Shown here one piece after another: positions 44,735 to 54,331 of a stretch of DNA of 64,000 nt; position 1 is the first letter of the stretch, and every line of letters starts with the position of its first letter. The stretch spans positions 3,053,501 through 3,117,500 of the forward strand of contig NZ_AP019368.1 in NCBI RefSeq assembly GCF_004295685.1, read 5' to 3'. The stretch comes from Fluviispira sanaruensis. GTDB lineage: Bacteria; Bdellovibrionota_B; Oligoflexia; Silvanigrellales; Silvanigrellaceae. The notes under the pieces are model-generated. The model worked only from the letters and a program-made list of their open reading frames with translations, was not told where the DNA came from and ran no database searches. Position numbers and translations under genes: made by a program.

Positions 44735-45703
44735 CTAAGTAAGAATTTTATGATCAATAAGATGCTCTATGGGTTCTAAAAAACTACAAGTTCCAAAACT
44801 TTTTATATATTTTTTTCTAAGATTTTCAATCTCTTTATTTGTTAATAAAAAATTTCGAATTTTTAATCCATCCTGAGAAAATTTAAAATCTTCATATGTA
44901 TAATTAGAGATTATTTCTTCAATTTCTTCTTCGCTAATATCGCCTTTATATAATAGCATCATAGAAGAAAAAACATTTAAAAATCCATGCAACAAAGTTC
45001 CAACTTCTTGATTAAAGTTAGGTATAGGAACATGCAACCCTGCAGTTGCTTTTATGCCTAATTTTTTTTGGGCACATAAGCTAATAAATTGCGCAATTTT
45101 TTTTGCTGGGGGGATTTGATCTTTTTTAACCCCTCCAGTCCTGATTTTAATTTGCACTTGATTGTCAAAATTACATCTGTTATAATCAAATATTTCATTT
45201 ATTTTTTTGTTGAAATTATCATTTAATGGGATTTCACAAAAATATTCTATTTTTTTATTTAATGCAGAAAACTGCTGGAATAAAATTGACAAATACTCTT
45301 CTATCCTTTTATTTGAATTTGCAATGAGAATATCTTCTGCTGGCAAAAATTCTATGGAGAGAATATCAAGCGAAGTCTCAAAGTTTTTTGAAAGTAATTT
45401 AATGTTTTGAAAATCCTTATGCAGTATACTTGGAAAATCACTAAAATTCTTACATGTTGAAAGAATTATTGAAAAGTTTGCTTTTCTTTTTCCAACTTTT
45501 AAAAAAGAATTATGTGTGTTAAGAAACGAAATAGTTTCATCTATTTTATTTGCAGGAAGTACAAATTTCCCTAGCATATCTTCATACTCATGTGATAAAT
45601 ATTCCGCATAGTTCTTAAGCGATTCTTCTAACGAAAGCTGCGCTGGTGGAAACATTCCAGCGTAATCTAAAAGCTCATTCATAAAAACTTTTAAACTTTG
45701 CAT
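44735..45703 (-). CDS. unknown conserved partner of fumarylacetoacetase
   Basis: A 322-residue cytoplasmic protein. I recognise a family type often adjacent to fahA in bacteria (pattern LLDYAGMFPPAQLS, KFVLPANK, QIKIRTGGVKKDQIPPAKK, KATAGLHVPIPN, GFLNVFSSMMLLYKG) but know of no established function. The family match is from memory and should be checked. The KIRTGG and KATAGLH segments look like beta-strand-end loops of a barrel enzyme that binds a carboxylate or phosphate. AGGAG precedes the ATG at 45703. It lies immediately before fahA on the same strand. Since no maleylacetoacetate isomerase gene is visible, it could fill that step; this is speculation. Confidence 0.7.
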   Translation of the reverse strand: MQSLKVFMNELLDYAGMFPPAQLSLEESLKNYAEYLSHEYEDMLGKFVLPANKIDETISFLNTHNSFLKVGKRKANFSIILSTCKNFSDFPSILHKDFQNIKLLSKNFETSLDILSIEFLPAEDILIANSNKRIEEYLSILFQQFSALNKKIEYFCEIPLNDNFNKKINEIFDYNRCNFDNQVQIKIRTGGVKKDQIPPAKKIAQFISLCAQKKLGIKATAGLHVPIPNFNQEVGTLLHGFLNVFSSMMLLYKGDISEEEIEEIISNYTYEDFKFSQDGLKIRNFLLTNKEIENLRKKYIKSFGTCSFLEPIEHLIDHKILT

Positions 45704-45806
45704 AAATTCTCCTAGTGCTAAAAATGAATGAATAGATTTCTTGTTTCAAACAAAGAAATTGCGCTATCTTTAAAGAGACGATAATTTTGAATGGAGAGTA
45801 AGCTGA

Positions 45807-47678
45807 ATGCATAATGTTTTTATCCAAGATCTCGCAGCCATCCTTCTCACAGGAGGAGCGTTCGGTTGGATGTTTAAAAAATTTTTCAAGTTGCCATTAA
45901 TCTTAGGATATATATTTGGGGGAGTCCTCCTTTCATTACCGATATCCTACACGCCTTATGTTGTTAGTAAAGAATCAGCCAATACCCTCGCTGAAATAGG
46001 GGTTTTATTATTAATGTTTTCGATGGGACTGCATTTTGGCCTGCGCAAAATTCAATCTCTTGGTGTCTCACCCGCTATTGTAGGCGCTTCACAAGCGCTT
46101 TTGATGTGGTTGATTGGTACAAATGTCGCTCCCTTTTTCAATATTACGGGCTTTGAAGCGCTCTTTTTAGGGGCCGTCATAGCGACAGCTTCTACAGCAG
46201 TCATTGTTAAAATCCTTGAAGATCATCAACTGAAAAGTGCCCGCTTCGCAGAAAAGCTGATGGCAGTCTTGTTGATTGAGGATTCAATCGCAATTTTTAT
46301 GATCATTTGGCTTTCGACCGCATCGAGTGGAGAAAGCATACAATTGATGGAAATTATCCCAATTTTTATCTTTAGTATTTTACTATGGTGGTTTTTAGGT
46401 ACTTTATTATTACCACGTATTATTCACTCTGCATTTAAAACTGGAAAAGAAGAACTTCTTGTTATCTTAAGCATTGGCCTTGCACTTGGCCTGGCCTATT
46501 TATCTGCTTCTTGGAATTTCTCAGCTGCACTCGGTGCATTTATAATGGGATCTATCCTTTCTGATTGTAGAGAATTGAAAAAAATAGAATTGGTAATTGA
46601 ACCCGTTAAAAACTTATTTACTTTAGTTTTCTTTGTTTCTGTCGGATTTCTTTTTTCGCCAGAAATTATTCTTGAAAAGTGGAGTCTTATTTTAGCGCTC
46701 GTAGCCACAATTATAATTTGTAAAATTGGTCTTAATCTCATTTTTAATTTATTTGTCGGTCAAGGTATTAAAGACTCTATTAGAATTAGCGGGAGTATGG
46801 GACAAATAGGAGAGCTTTCATTTGTAATTGCGCAAGTTGGAGTGAGCCTTGGCGTAATAGAAAATAAAACTTTTTCTGCTATCGTAGCAACTGCTGTGTT
46901 CACTATGCTTTTAACTCCATTTATATTTAAGTTTTCTATTAAATTAGCAGAAAATCCAGAAACACTCATACCAAAACCAATTTACAAGTTTATTGAGTCT
47001 TATTCACAAGCAGTGATTAATTTTTCACTTGAAAATAAAATGGCTCCCTTTTATAAAAGATTTTCTATTTTTAAATGGATTCGCTATTTAACTGAAAATA
47101 CAAAAAGCCGACTGAAAAAAAACTTTATGTTGATGACTTCAAAAAACGTAACAGCAACTCTTGATCGCCTTGCACCATGGGACGAATATTTGGTGCATGT
47201 GCATGTCGGAGCAGATGCAGATATCACAGGACGAAACTTAATAGATCTTAAACTCAGAGAGAAGTTTTCTGTAAATATTGTAGCAATTGAACGTAATAAT
47301 AGAACGATTATATCACCGAAAGCTACGGAAGTTGTTATTCCAGGCGATACCCTTTTAGTTTATGGCAATGAAGAATCCATTACAAAATTAGAATTATTTT
47401 GTTCAAAAGAAAAACAAGAAGACGAAAATCCTCTTACAATTGATCAATGTTTACTAGCAGGGGTAAATCTCCATGAAACACATCCATTTATTGGCAAAAG
47501 TATTTTAGAACTTGGAATAAGAGTCAATTATAATTGCATTGTTCTTGCCGTAAATAGAAATAATGTGAGAATAAAGAACCCAGTGTCAAACTTTATTTTT
47601 GATCAAAATGATGAGCTCTTTATCTTTGGCACGAGAAATTCTCTGGAAAAAATAAAAGAGTTACATGCTAGCGTTTAG
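45807..47678 (+). CDS. CPA2-family cation:proton antiporter with two TrkA-C domains
   Basis: A 623-residue inner-membrane protein. The first 380 residues form the KefB-type Na+/H+ or K+/H+ exchanger core with about 12 helices and the characteristic EIGVLLLMFSMGLHF and TASTAVIVKILEDHQ stretches. Residues about 465-525 and 545-620 are two TrkA-C (RCK-C-like) domains (VNIVAIERNNRTII..., VNYNCIVLAVNRNN...). There is no TrkA-N nucleotide-binding domain as in KefB/KefC, so it is closer to the YbaL/CvrA-like branch with C-domains only. Its last 18 bases overlap the 3' end of pncB, on the other strand. Confidence 0.88.
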   Translation: MHNVFIQDLAAILLTGGAFGWMFKKFFKLPLILGYIFGGVLLSLPISYTPYVVSKESANTLAEIGVLLLMFSMGLHFGLRKIQSLGVSPAIVGASQALLMWLIGTNVAPFFNITGFEALFLGAVIATASTAVIVKILEDHQLKSARFAEKLMAVLLIEDSIAIFMIIWLSTASSGESIQLMEIIPIFIFSILLWWFLGTLLLPRIIHSAFKTGKEELLVILSIGLALGLAYLSASWNFSAALGAFIMGSILSDCRELKKIELVIEPVKNLFTLVFFVSVGFLFSPEIILEKWSLILALVATIIICKIGLNLIFNLFVGQGIKDSIRISGSMGQIGELSFVIAQVGVSLGVIENKTFSAIVATAVFTMLLTPFIFKFSIKLAENPETLIPKPIYKFIESYSQAVINFSLENKMAPFYKRFSIFKWIRYLTENTKSRLKKNFMLMTSKNVTATLDRLAPWDEYLVHVHVGADADITGRNLIDLKLREKFSVNIVAIERNNRTIISPKATEVVIPGDTLLVYGNEESITKLELFCSKEKQEDENPLTIDQCLLAGVNLHETHPFIGKSILELGIRVNYNCIVLAVNRNNVRIKNPVSNFIFDQNDELFIFGTRNSLEKIKELHASV

Positions 47679-49175
47679 ATCTGTTGCTCTTTTTTCGTGT
47701 TGATCTTTTTTTTTAAATTTATAAATTAAATTTAACTTATAATCATGTAATTTCTTTTCGAGACCTGCTGGATAATGATGTGGGTTCATCAATCTTCTTA
47801 TACTTGCATGTAGTTTTCTAAGTTGGGTGAAAGATCTTTCTCTTATTTCATTTAGTGTAGGGGGCTTATAAATAAGTTTACCTTCACGATAAATTGGCAC
47901 TAGAAGATCTTCAGATTCACAGTTCTTGGGTATTTCACAGAAACGAGTGAAATCTTCTGGATCTATTATTAGAGATGACTTAATTTTATCAGAGCTCAGC
48001 GTGTCAAAAATCATATCTGCTTCAAATAAGTTTTTATTGGAAAACCTACGTACCTGCAAAATTCCTGGGGTAGAAATTTTCATAGATTGCTCAGATAATT
48101 TAATGCGATGTTCCCAATGCCCAGTTGAAGATTTTATCGCTGATATTTTATAAACAGCGCCCAAAGCTGGCTGATCGAAAGCTGTAACCAATTGTGTACC
48201 AACCCCCCAAACAGCTACTTGTGCTCCCTGTTCTTTCAGGCTCGCAATAACATTTTCATCTAAATCATTGCTCGCAACAATAACTGCTTCAGGAAAACCA
48301 GATTTATCTAGCATTTTTCTGGCTTCAATACTTAAATAAGCAAGATCCCCTGAATCGAGGCGAATTCCGCCCAACTTCTTTCCTTGAGTCTTCAGCCAAT
48401 TGCCAACTTCAATCGCTTTTTTTACACCTTCTAAACTGTTGTAGGTGTCGACTAAAAAAATAACATTATTTGGCATGGCACGGGCAAATGCATAAAAGGA
48501 CTCCACTTCATTATCAAATGCCATCACCCAGCTGTGTGAATGTGTTCCACGCACAGGAATATTAAAAATTTTCCCCGCTAAAGTGTTCGATGTAGCAGAA
48601 CAACCCCCAATAAATGCCGCTCTACTTGCGCTTAAACCACCATCAACGCCCTGCGCTCTGCGCAAGCCAAATTCAAGCACTTGGCTCGTACCCGCCACTG
48701 ACACAACCCGTGCAGCTTTTGTAGAAATCAATGAATGAAAATTAATAATATTGAGCAAAGGAGTTTCTAAAAGCTGGCATTGGATAAGAGGACCCGAGAT
48801 TCTTAATAAAGGTTCATAAGGAAAAACGATTGTCCCTTCTTGAATCGCATCGAGATTACAAGTAAAAGACATATCTTTAAGATATTCAATAAATTCTTTT
48901 TCAAATAATTCTTTTCCATCTGCATCTTTAATAGAGCTCAAGTAACACAGATCATCTTCAGAAAATTTAAATTGATTTAAATAATCAATGACAAGCTCAA
49001 GTCCAGAGTTTAAAGTATATCCACCGTTAAAAGGGTTTTTACGAAAATAAAGATGAAAAACACTTTCTCTTTCAGAAATTCCAGATTTCCAATATCCATA
49101 TGCCATGGTTAATTGATAAAAATCAGTTAATAATGTTAGAGAACCCTTGTAAACTGTTTCAAAAAATGAGCTCAT
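47661..49175 (-). CDS. pncB: nicotinate phosphoribosyltransferase
   Basis: Makes nicotinate mononucleotide from nicotinate and PRPP, the Preiss-Handler salvage entry to NAD. The 504-residue protein has TDFYQLTMAYGYWKSG (17-32), FELGLRRAQG... substrate loop, the VRGTHSHSWVMAF segment, and RLDSGDLAYLS, typical of the bacterial family. It closes a minus-strand cluster of three genes: an MFS transporter, a Nudix hydrolase (24 bases upstream) and pncB. The Nudix enzyme could act on nucleotide-linked by-products, but that is not shown. Its end overlaps the antiporter gene by 18 bases. Confidence 0.95.
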   Translation of the reverse strand: MSSFFETVYKGSLTLLTDFYQLTMAYGYWKSGISERESVFHLYFRKNPFNGGYTLNSGLELVIDYLNQFKFSEDDLCYLSSIKDADGKELFEKEFIEYLKDMSFTCNLDAIQEGTIVFPYEPLLRISGPLIQCQLLETPLLNIINFHSLISTKAARVVSVAGTSQVLEFGLRRAQGVDGGLSASRAAFIGGCSATSNTLAGKIFNIPVRGTHSHSWVMAFDNEVESFYAFARAMPNNVIFLVDTYNSLEGVKKAIEVGNWLKTQGKKLGGIRLDSGDLAYLSIEARKMLDKSGFPEAVIVASNDLDENVIASLKEQGAQVAVWGVGTQLVTAFDQPALGAVYKISAIKSSTGHWEHRIKLSEQSMKISTPGILQVRRFSNKNLFEADMIFDTLSSDKIKSSLIIDPEDFTRFCEIPKNCESEDLLVPIYREGKLIYKPPTLNEIRERSFTQLRKLHASIRRLMNPHHYPAGLEKKLHDYKLNLIYKFKKKDQHEKRATDLNASM

Positions 49176-49199
49176 GAATATTTACCTTAATTTTTTTTC

Positions 49200-49670
49200 T
49201 TACCACTTGTTTTGCCGCTCACAGCCTTCAAAAAACTCAGCAAGCCTTCTTCTAGTAGCTCTTGTGACATCATAAGGCAAATCTTCTAGGGAAAACCACT
49301 TGGCTTCTTTAATCTCTGGACTTTCAAAAGGCTGAGTGTCAAATTTTTTTATAACATAAAAACAGACAAAGTCATCCACACCAAGAATTTTATGATAATA
49401 GCAATCAAAAATAACAGGAAATTCATTCACAATAATACCTGCTTCTTCCCGCACTTCACGGACAATTGCTTCACGGGGTGATTCATTTTTTTCCACACCC
49501 CCACCTGGAAAATGCCATCCATTTAAATAAGTATGTTTGACAAGTAATATTTTATTTTCATGATTTATGACGAGTCCTCTCACACCGCAGGTGCGCACTC
49601 CAGAAATTCTTTGAATAATTTTCTTCAATATTTGATAAACAGTGTATATTGATATTGAGACTTTACGCAT
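49200..49670 (-). CDS. Nudix hydrolase
   Basis: Hydrolyses a nucleoside diphosphate linked to another group. The 156-residue protein has a complete Nudix box at residues 57-79 (G-x5-E-x7-RE-x2-EE-x-G), here GGVEKNESPREAIVREVREEAGI, which binds the catalytic metal. The N-terminal 25 residues are positively charged and may be a short extension. The substrate is not predictable. It is 18 bases behind the MFS gene and 24 ahead of pncB. Given pncB, an NAD-related substrate is worth testing. Confidence 0.93.
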   Translation of the reverse strand: MRKVSISIYTVYQILKKIIQRISGVRTCGVRGLVINHENKILLVKHTYLNGWHFPGGGVEKNESPREAIVREVREEAGIIVNEFPVIFDCYYHKILGVDDFVCFYVIKKFDTQPFESPEIKEAKWFSLEDLPYDVTRATRRRLAEFFEGCERQNKW

Positions 49671-49688
49671 AGTTTCCCTATTTATATT

Positions 49689-50855
49689 TTACTTTTTCCG
49701 TATAAGTGGAATAAAATATACAAGAACAGGCAAGAGCATAGCAAGGACAAATCCATATTCTTCCGAAGTACTCATACCAAGTCCGGCAACGGGAGGTCCT
49801 ATCAACGAACCCAAGCCAAACATAGCAACAACCGCTGTATTTGCTCCTGCCAAACTACTTCCCTTATATTTTTTTCCAACAATAATGAGCGCCAATGTAT
49901 AAAAACCAGAAATACACGCTCCCCAAAAGAATAGTATAGGATATAAAACAAAAGGGGTGTTTATAAAAATCCCTATTCCAATTGCCCCTATTATTCCTAT
50001 TAATGTACAAATAGTAAGTGCTTTTTTTGCACCATATTTATCTGCAATTGCACCAATAAAAAATTGTAAACACGCTTGCCCTATCCCTACAGTCACAAGT
50101 AAAGAGACTGAAGCTTTTTCAGTTAATCCATTATAGACACCATAAATTGGCAATAAATTAAATGCTGTGGTTTCCAAATATCCATAGACAATGGCTGCGC
50201 CCATTGCGATTGGCGATGACAAAATGATTGGTTTCAACGCAGTTTTTTCTTCACTTTTAATATCTGGTATTTGCTTTCTAGCTAAAATTATTGGCACAAA
50301 TACGAGCAGGAGAAAAAAGGAACCCACAGCAAAAGGCAAAAGTCCTCTGCTTCCTGTAAAGGCTAAAATTCCTGCCCCCAAAAAATAGCCAATACTGAGA
50401 CAAGATGAAAAAATCCCCATAATGCGTCCACGCATTTCATCGGATGACAGTTCCCCTATCCACGTTTCGCTTGCGACAAATATCCCGTCAAGGCAAGCAC
50501 CAAAAACAAACCGAAGAACAAACCACAAAATTACGCTTTGGGTAAAAAAGAAAGACAGAAAGCACATAACCGCGAGAAAAACAGCGAATGTAATAAAACT
50601 TTTTAAGCCATATTTTTCCATAAACTTCAAAAAAATCGGCGAAAGCACAAATGCGGCAATAGCTGGCATAGAGGTATTTAAACCAATCATTATTGAAGAA
50701 TATCCCATTTCTTTCATAACAAATGAAAGGAGAGGGAGGGAAAGACCAAAACCAATCCCTGTAGCGGCCACGCAACTCAACCCAGCAATGATTCCTGAAC
50801 GCGACAAAAATTTGTTCTTGGCTGATAAAGAGCTTAAATTTTCTGAAGAATTCAT
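49689..50855 (-). CDS. MFS transporter
   Basis: A 388-residue major facilitator with about 12 helices. Motif-A-like loop FMEKYGLKSFI between helices 2 and 3, ELSSDEMRGRIMGIFSS (conserved helix-4/5 part), and the central IADKYGAKKALTICT in the second half are typical of the YcaD/sugar and amino-acid-efflux-like MFS clusters. Substrate unknown; because a Nudix hydrolase and pncB follow in the same direction, a precursor such as nicotinate is a guess. The first gene of this three-gene group. Confidence 0.88.
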   Translation of the reverse strand: MNSSENLSSLSAKNKFLSRSGIIAGLSCVAATGIGFGLSLPLLSFVMKEMGYSSIMIGLNTSMPAIAAFVLSPIFLKFMEKYGLKSFITFAVFLAVMCFLSFFFTQSVILWFVLRFVFGACLDGIFVASETWIGELSSDEMRGRIMGIFSSCLSIGYFLGAGILAFTGSRGLLPFAVGSFFLLLVFVPIILARKQIPDIKSEEKTALKPIILSSPIAMGAAIVYGYLETTAFNLLPIYGVYNGLTEKASVSLLVTVGIGQACLQFFIGAIADKYGAKKALTICTLIGIIGAIGIGIFINTPFVLYPILFFWGACISGFYTLALIIVGKKYKGSSLAGANTAVVAMFGLGSLIGPPVAGLGMSTSEEYGFVLAMLLPVLVYFIPLIRKK

Positions 50856-50957
50856 AATATTTCTGATTCCTAAGGGAAAAATTCTGCTTGCAAACTGGGT
50901 TTGCTTAAAAACAAATGAATGTTTCTGCCATTTTTAAGCAAATAGCAAATAAAAGAG

Positions 50958-51695
50958 TTATTCAGGATAACTTTTAAACTGATATCCTTTAGGAAGAAGC
51001 TCATTTTGCAATTTTTTATTACTGATCTTTTTATTCATTTTTTTTATGCAAGTCACTGGAAATGAAAAATTTAAATCAATTTCTTTTTTTTCTTTTAATT
51101 CCTTAATAACTTCTGAATTTTTTTTATAAAATCCATTGCAAATATTAATACGTGATTTAGCTTTAAATTGCTCGAGTATAATATTTAAACAATAAACAAT
51201 ATCATCAACATGAATGAGATTTATAATTCCGTCTGGATCTTGAACCCTGCCTTGAATAAACCAATTTTTAGGCAAGCGATTCGGTCCAAAAATCCCTGCT
51301 AAATGAACAATACACGCACCCTGCAACCGCAATTCTTCCTCCGTTTTTATACGCAGCCTTGAATTATCGAGAGGTGAATTCTCATCTATGACTTCATCGT
51401 CATATGCATGGATATATGCCGAGGTTGTGCTTAATATTAAAACTTTTTTATTTAAACAATAATATGAAAAGAATTCTTTCGCATACTGACTTTCTATTTC
51501 ACTTTCAGCCGCTGAAAATGTCCAAATAATATTTTCGCAAAATGGTAGATTTTTCCAAGAATCTTTATTTGTTAAATCGAAATATATTGCATCATCTTGA
51601 GAGTTTTTATTACGACTTGTTGCTAAAACATTTGGAAATTTTTCACAATAAAACTTTCCCACATAACCTTTTCCTAAAACGATAGTTTGACTCAT
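50958..51695 (-). CDS. NAD(P)-binding epimerase/dehydratase-like protein
   Basis: A 245-residue Rossmann protein of the extended SDR/YeeZ type. It has a glycine motif, LGKGYVGKFYC (near the N-terminus), the STTSAYIHAYDDEVIDENS region where the YxxxK motif of SDRs would be, HLAGIFGPNRLP, and GIINLIHVDDIVYCL. I start it at the ATG at 51695 (GGA a little upstream); a longer frame from 51725 is an alternative. The 13-base gap to the secreted protein gene (stop at 51709, same strand) makes them neighbours in one transcript. Function not known; sugar or nucleotide-sugar handling is typical. Confidence 0.8.
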   Translation of the reverse strand: MSQTIVLGKGYVGKFYCEKFPNVLATSRNKNSQDDAIYFDLTNKDSWKNLPFCENIIWTFSAAESEIESQYAKEFFSYYCLNKKVLILSTTSAYIHAYDDEVIDENSPLDNSRLRIKTEEELRLQGACIVHLAGIFGPNRLPKNWFIQGRVQDPDGIINLIHVDDIVYCLNIILEQFKAKSRINICNGFYKKNSEVIKELKEKKEIDLNFSFPVTCIKKMNKKISNKKLQNELLPKGYQFKSYPE

Positions 51696-51708
51696 AGCTA
51701 TTCCAATC

Positions 51709-52383
51709 TCATTTCGTTGCGCCATCCTGTCCCTGTTCTTGCACAGGATTATTATCAGATTGATTTGGAATTTGCTCTGATTTATTTTGCGGTGCCATCA
51801 TAGATTGCTCCGAAGCTGGTACAGGTGGAGCAAACTCTTTCGGTAGAGTAAGTCCACGCGTCGGCTTGCCCGTTTCTTTAGAATACGTACCTTTTGGTAC
51901 AGGCAGATCTGGAAATTCGTTTTTTGGAAATTTTGGCAGCTCTCCTGGCATCATCGGATGATAGCTTTGCTCAACGCCCACTTCATATTGAGGTGCCTCA
52001 ATTTGAATATTACCATTTTTATCAATCCGGACCGTTACATTTTCTAAATCTTGATTACGCACCGAGCTGATATTGACTCCATTTAAAAATATAATTCGTC
52101 CAGACATATATGTCGATTCATATGGCATCCTTTTTGAAATTGTATTGCCTGACGGCTGAATTGTCCCCCCTCGCACTGGCAAAGTAAAACTTGGAATAAT
52201 CATTTGCTCAATATTTTGTGTTTGAATTGGAATTGGTGCACTGCCTACCCGCTGAATTCCAGATCCTTGCAATGATTGTGTTTGAATAGGCAGTTCTTTT
52301 GGCAATTGCTGCGCAGTTAAATACGGATGTATAACGCTTAGAATTGAAATAATAATATTTATTTTTAAAAAATTTTTTTTCAT
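51709..52383 (-). CDS. secreted Pro/Gln-rich protein of unknown function
   Basis: A 224-residue protein with a signal peptide (KKNFLKINIIISILSV..., cut near TAQ at residue 26). The mature part is rich in Pro, Gln, Ser and Asn, with a beta-strand-forming central stretch (about 85-125: RIIFLNGVNISSVRNQDLENVTVRIDKNGNIQIE) that looks like a small folded module; the last 80 residues are low-complexity. The initiation site is not clear: an ATG at 52398 is also open. Longer upstream sequence is AT-rich and non-coding in style. It is followed by the epimerase-like gene on the same strand. Confidence 0.6.
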   Translation of the reverse strand: MKKNFLKINIIISILSVIHPYLTAQQLPKELPIQTQSLQGSGIQRVGSAPIPIQTQNIEQMIIPSFTLPVRGGTIQPSGNTISKRMPYESTYMSGRIIFLNGVNISSVRNQDLENVTVRIDKNGNIQIEAPQYEVGVEQSYHPMMPGELPKFPKNEFPDLPVPKGTYSKETGKPTRGLTLPKEFAPPVPASEQSMMAPQNKSEQIPNQSDNNPVQEQGQDGATK

Positions 52384-52533
52384 TTCTTGAATTTCCATTT
52401 TACATTTTTTCACAGAATAACATTGTATTATATCTTCAAAAAATATAAGAAATGGAGAGAAAAAATTGCCGCATTCGTTTTTTTTTAACACGAACCATAT
52501 TATATTCCAATTAAACTTTCAGAAGGAGTTTGT

Positions 52534-53433
52534 ATGCCAAAATTATTAGCTATTTTTCTAGTCATATGCTCAACATTTTTCTGGGGCACAAACTTCAACG
52601 TTGGGAAATATGTAGTCGGCGAAATAGCCCCCATGATAGCAACAGCGCTGCGCTTTCTTATAGCATCATTCCTTATTTTTGTCCTTGTTATGCTCAAAGA
52701 ACGAAATTTTTTACAAACTTTCAAAAAGAATATTAAAATATATTCAATTTTAGGAATTATTGGCGTTGCAGGTTTCAATGGCTTATTTCTCTTTGGGGTA
52801 AAATACTCCTCTCCTATAAATTGTGCACTCATCATGTCTACCAACCCTTTAATTACAAATATTTTCGCTTATTTTATATTAAAAAAGAAAATATATTCAT
52901 ATCAAAAAATAGGAATGCTCCTGAGTCTCATCGGAGTGATCATTATTTTAACGCAAGGTTCTTTTCATACTATATTGAGTCTTAATTTTGCTGTTGGCGA
53001 TATTTTAATTATCATTGGCAACATTTGTTGGGCACTGTATGGTGTTTTGAGTATTCGTTATTTAAGCAAATCTTCTCCAATTATTACAACTGCTTCTACT
53101 ATGATTATTGGTACAATAGCTCTCATCATATTTTCCTTTTTTGAAGGACATGTCGATCAAGCTTTTCATCAATCCTCATCGATTTATTTTGCAATCACTT
53201 TTATGGCAATATTCGGCGCTGTCTTAGCTTACCTGTTCTGGAATATTGGTATGGCTCAGCTTGGAGCCGCACAGACATCTATATTTTTTAATTTCGTGCC
53301 AGTTTTTACAGTTCTAGTTTCACTCTTTTTAGGACATCCTATTTATTTTATCCAAGTTGTTGGTGGAGCAATTATTCTCTGCGGTGTGATTATTTCTTCG
53401 AATGTTATTAGGCTGCCCATTAATGCAAATTAA
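52534..53433 (+). CDS. EamA-family (DMT) transporter
   Basis: A 299-residue inner-membrane protein with ten predicted helices in two EamA repeats of about five each. It begins ICSTFFWGTNFNVGKYVVGEIAPM, the usual EamA helix 1, and repeat two contains GDILIIIGNICWALYGVLS. Likely exports a metabolite or amino acid; the substrate is unknown. AAGGAG precedes the ATG. It is divergent from the secreted protein gene. Confidence 0.9.
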   Translation: MPKLLAIFLVICSTFFWGTNFNVGKYVVGEIAPMIATALRFLIASFLIFVLVMLKERNFLQTFKKNIKIYSILGIIGVAGFNGLFLFGVKYSSPINCALIMSTNPLITNIFAYFILKKKIYSYQKIGMLLSLIGVIIILTQGSFHTILSLNFAVGDILIIIGNICWALYGVLSIRYLSKSSPIITTASTMIIGTIALIIFSFFEGHVDQAFHQSSSIYFAITFMAIFGAVLAYLFWNIGMAQLGAAQTSIFFNFVPVFTVLVSLFLGHPIYFIQVVGGAIILCGVIISSNVIRLPINAN

Positions 53434-53538
53434 AGATATTCAAGCTTAAAAAAATAATTTATAAATTTTCGTTTAATAGACATAAAAATATTGCGAAATT
53501 TATAAAGCATTGAATCAGTCGAGAGTTTTTACTTTTAA

Positions 53539-54009
53539 CTACTTAGTAAGATCTGCTTTTAAAAATTCAAAAGGTTTGGATTCTCCAAATAAACGAGCAT
53601 TATTTCCTGAATAAACCTTTCCACCCGTAAGAGTTAATTTCTTAATTGGTGCCCTTTTTGAGAAATTTAAACCTTTAAAATCAACCCAAAATGTATTTGG
53701 TGTTGTAACTGAATCAAAATAATAAACCTTATTTTTCTGATCTGAAACGGTTCGCCAAATGGTAGAGGAAATGTTTGGTTGATCCTGAGACGAAATTCCT
53801 AATGGAACAGATACACTGCGAACAACACTTAAAGTGCTTGCAATAGCTTGATATACAAATTTTTTCTCAGGTATTGCATTGATATAATTATTAGAGATGC
53901 TTGTAGGTAAAGACTTTATTAAGAAAGAAGCTCTCGCAAATCGATCTGCAGCACGATTGGTTCCTGGTAAAAAATTTTTCTCCGAATAATTATCTTTAAT
54001 AAATGTTAT
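53539..54009 (-). pseudogene. 5'-truncated choloylglycine hydrolase/penicillin V acylase remnant
   Basis: The minus strand is open for 156 codons from 54009 to TAG at 53539. It encodes the second half of a linear amide C-N hydrolase (choloylglycine hydrolase family, Ntn fold): blocks NFLPGTNRAADRFARASF, VVRSVSVPLGISSQDQPNIS, STIWRTVSDQKNKVYYFD and TFWVDFKGLNFSKRAPIKKL. There is no ATG, GTG or TTG in a sensible place, and the N-terminal part with the catalytic Cys2 is missing. This is therefore a dead remnant, not a functional gene. Upstream sequence is non-coding and AT-rich, so the 5' part was lost by deletion or decay. The family call is from memory of the conserved C-terminal part. Confidence 0.72.
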
Positions 54010-54331
54010 TCAATTAAAATATTGCCAAATTTCAATATCAAAGTTTAAATCTGCGCTTTTTTTTTTTAAAATTTAAAATAAAATTCTTCAACTTTATTAT
54101 TATAATTATATATTTTTGATATTTATGAATTTTTGTAGGCAAAAAATTTTATTAAAAATTCATCTCGCTGTCTTCAATAATGGTATAGAGATAGCTCACC
54201 ATATATTTTTCTTAAATGTTCTTTTAAGTTTTACTAAATTGAGATAGTCTGTCCCGCATATGTTGTATTCCATTTTTATCCATAGTAGATATAAAGCGCT
54301 GCATATAAAACAAAAAACAAGAAGGAAATCT
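54010..54331. other. AT-rich intergenic region
   Basis: About 320 bases, with no coding frame, between the acylase remnant and the TauE-type gene. A 10-base poly-T run lies near 54060. No promoter recognised with confidence. Confidence 0.5.
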
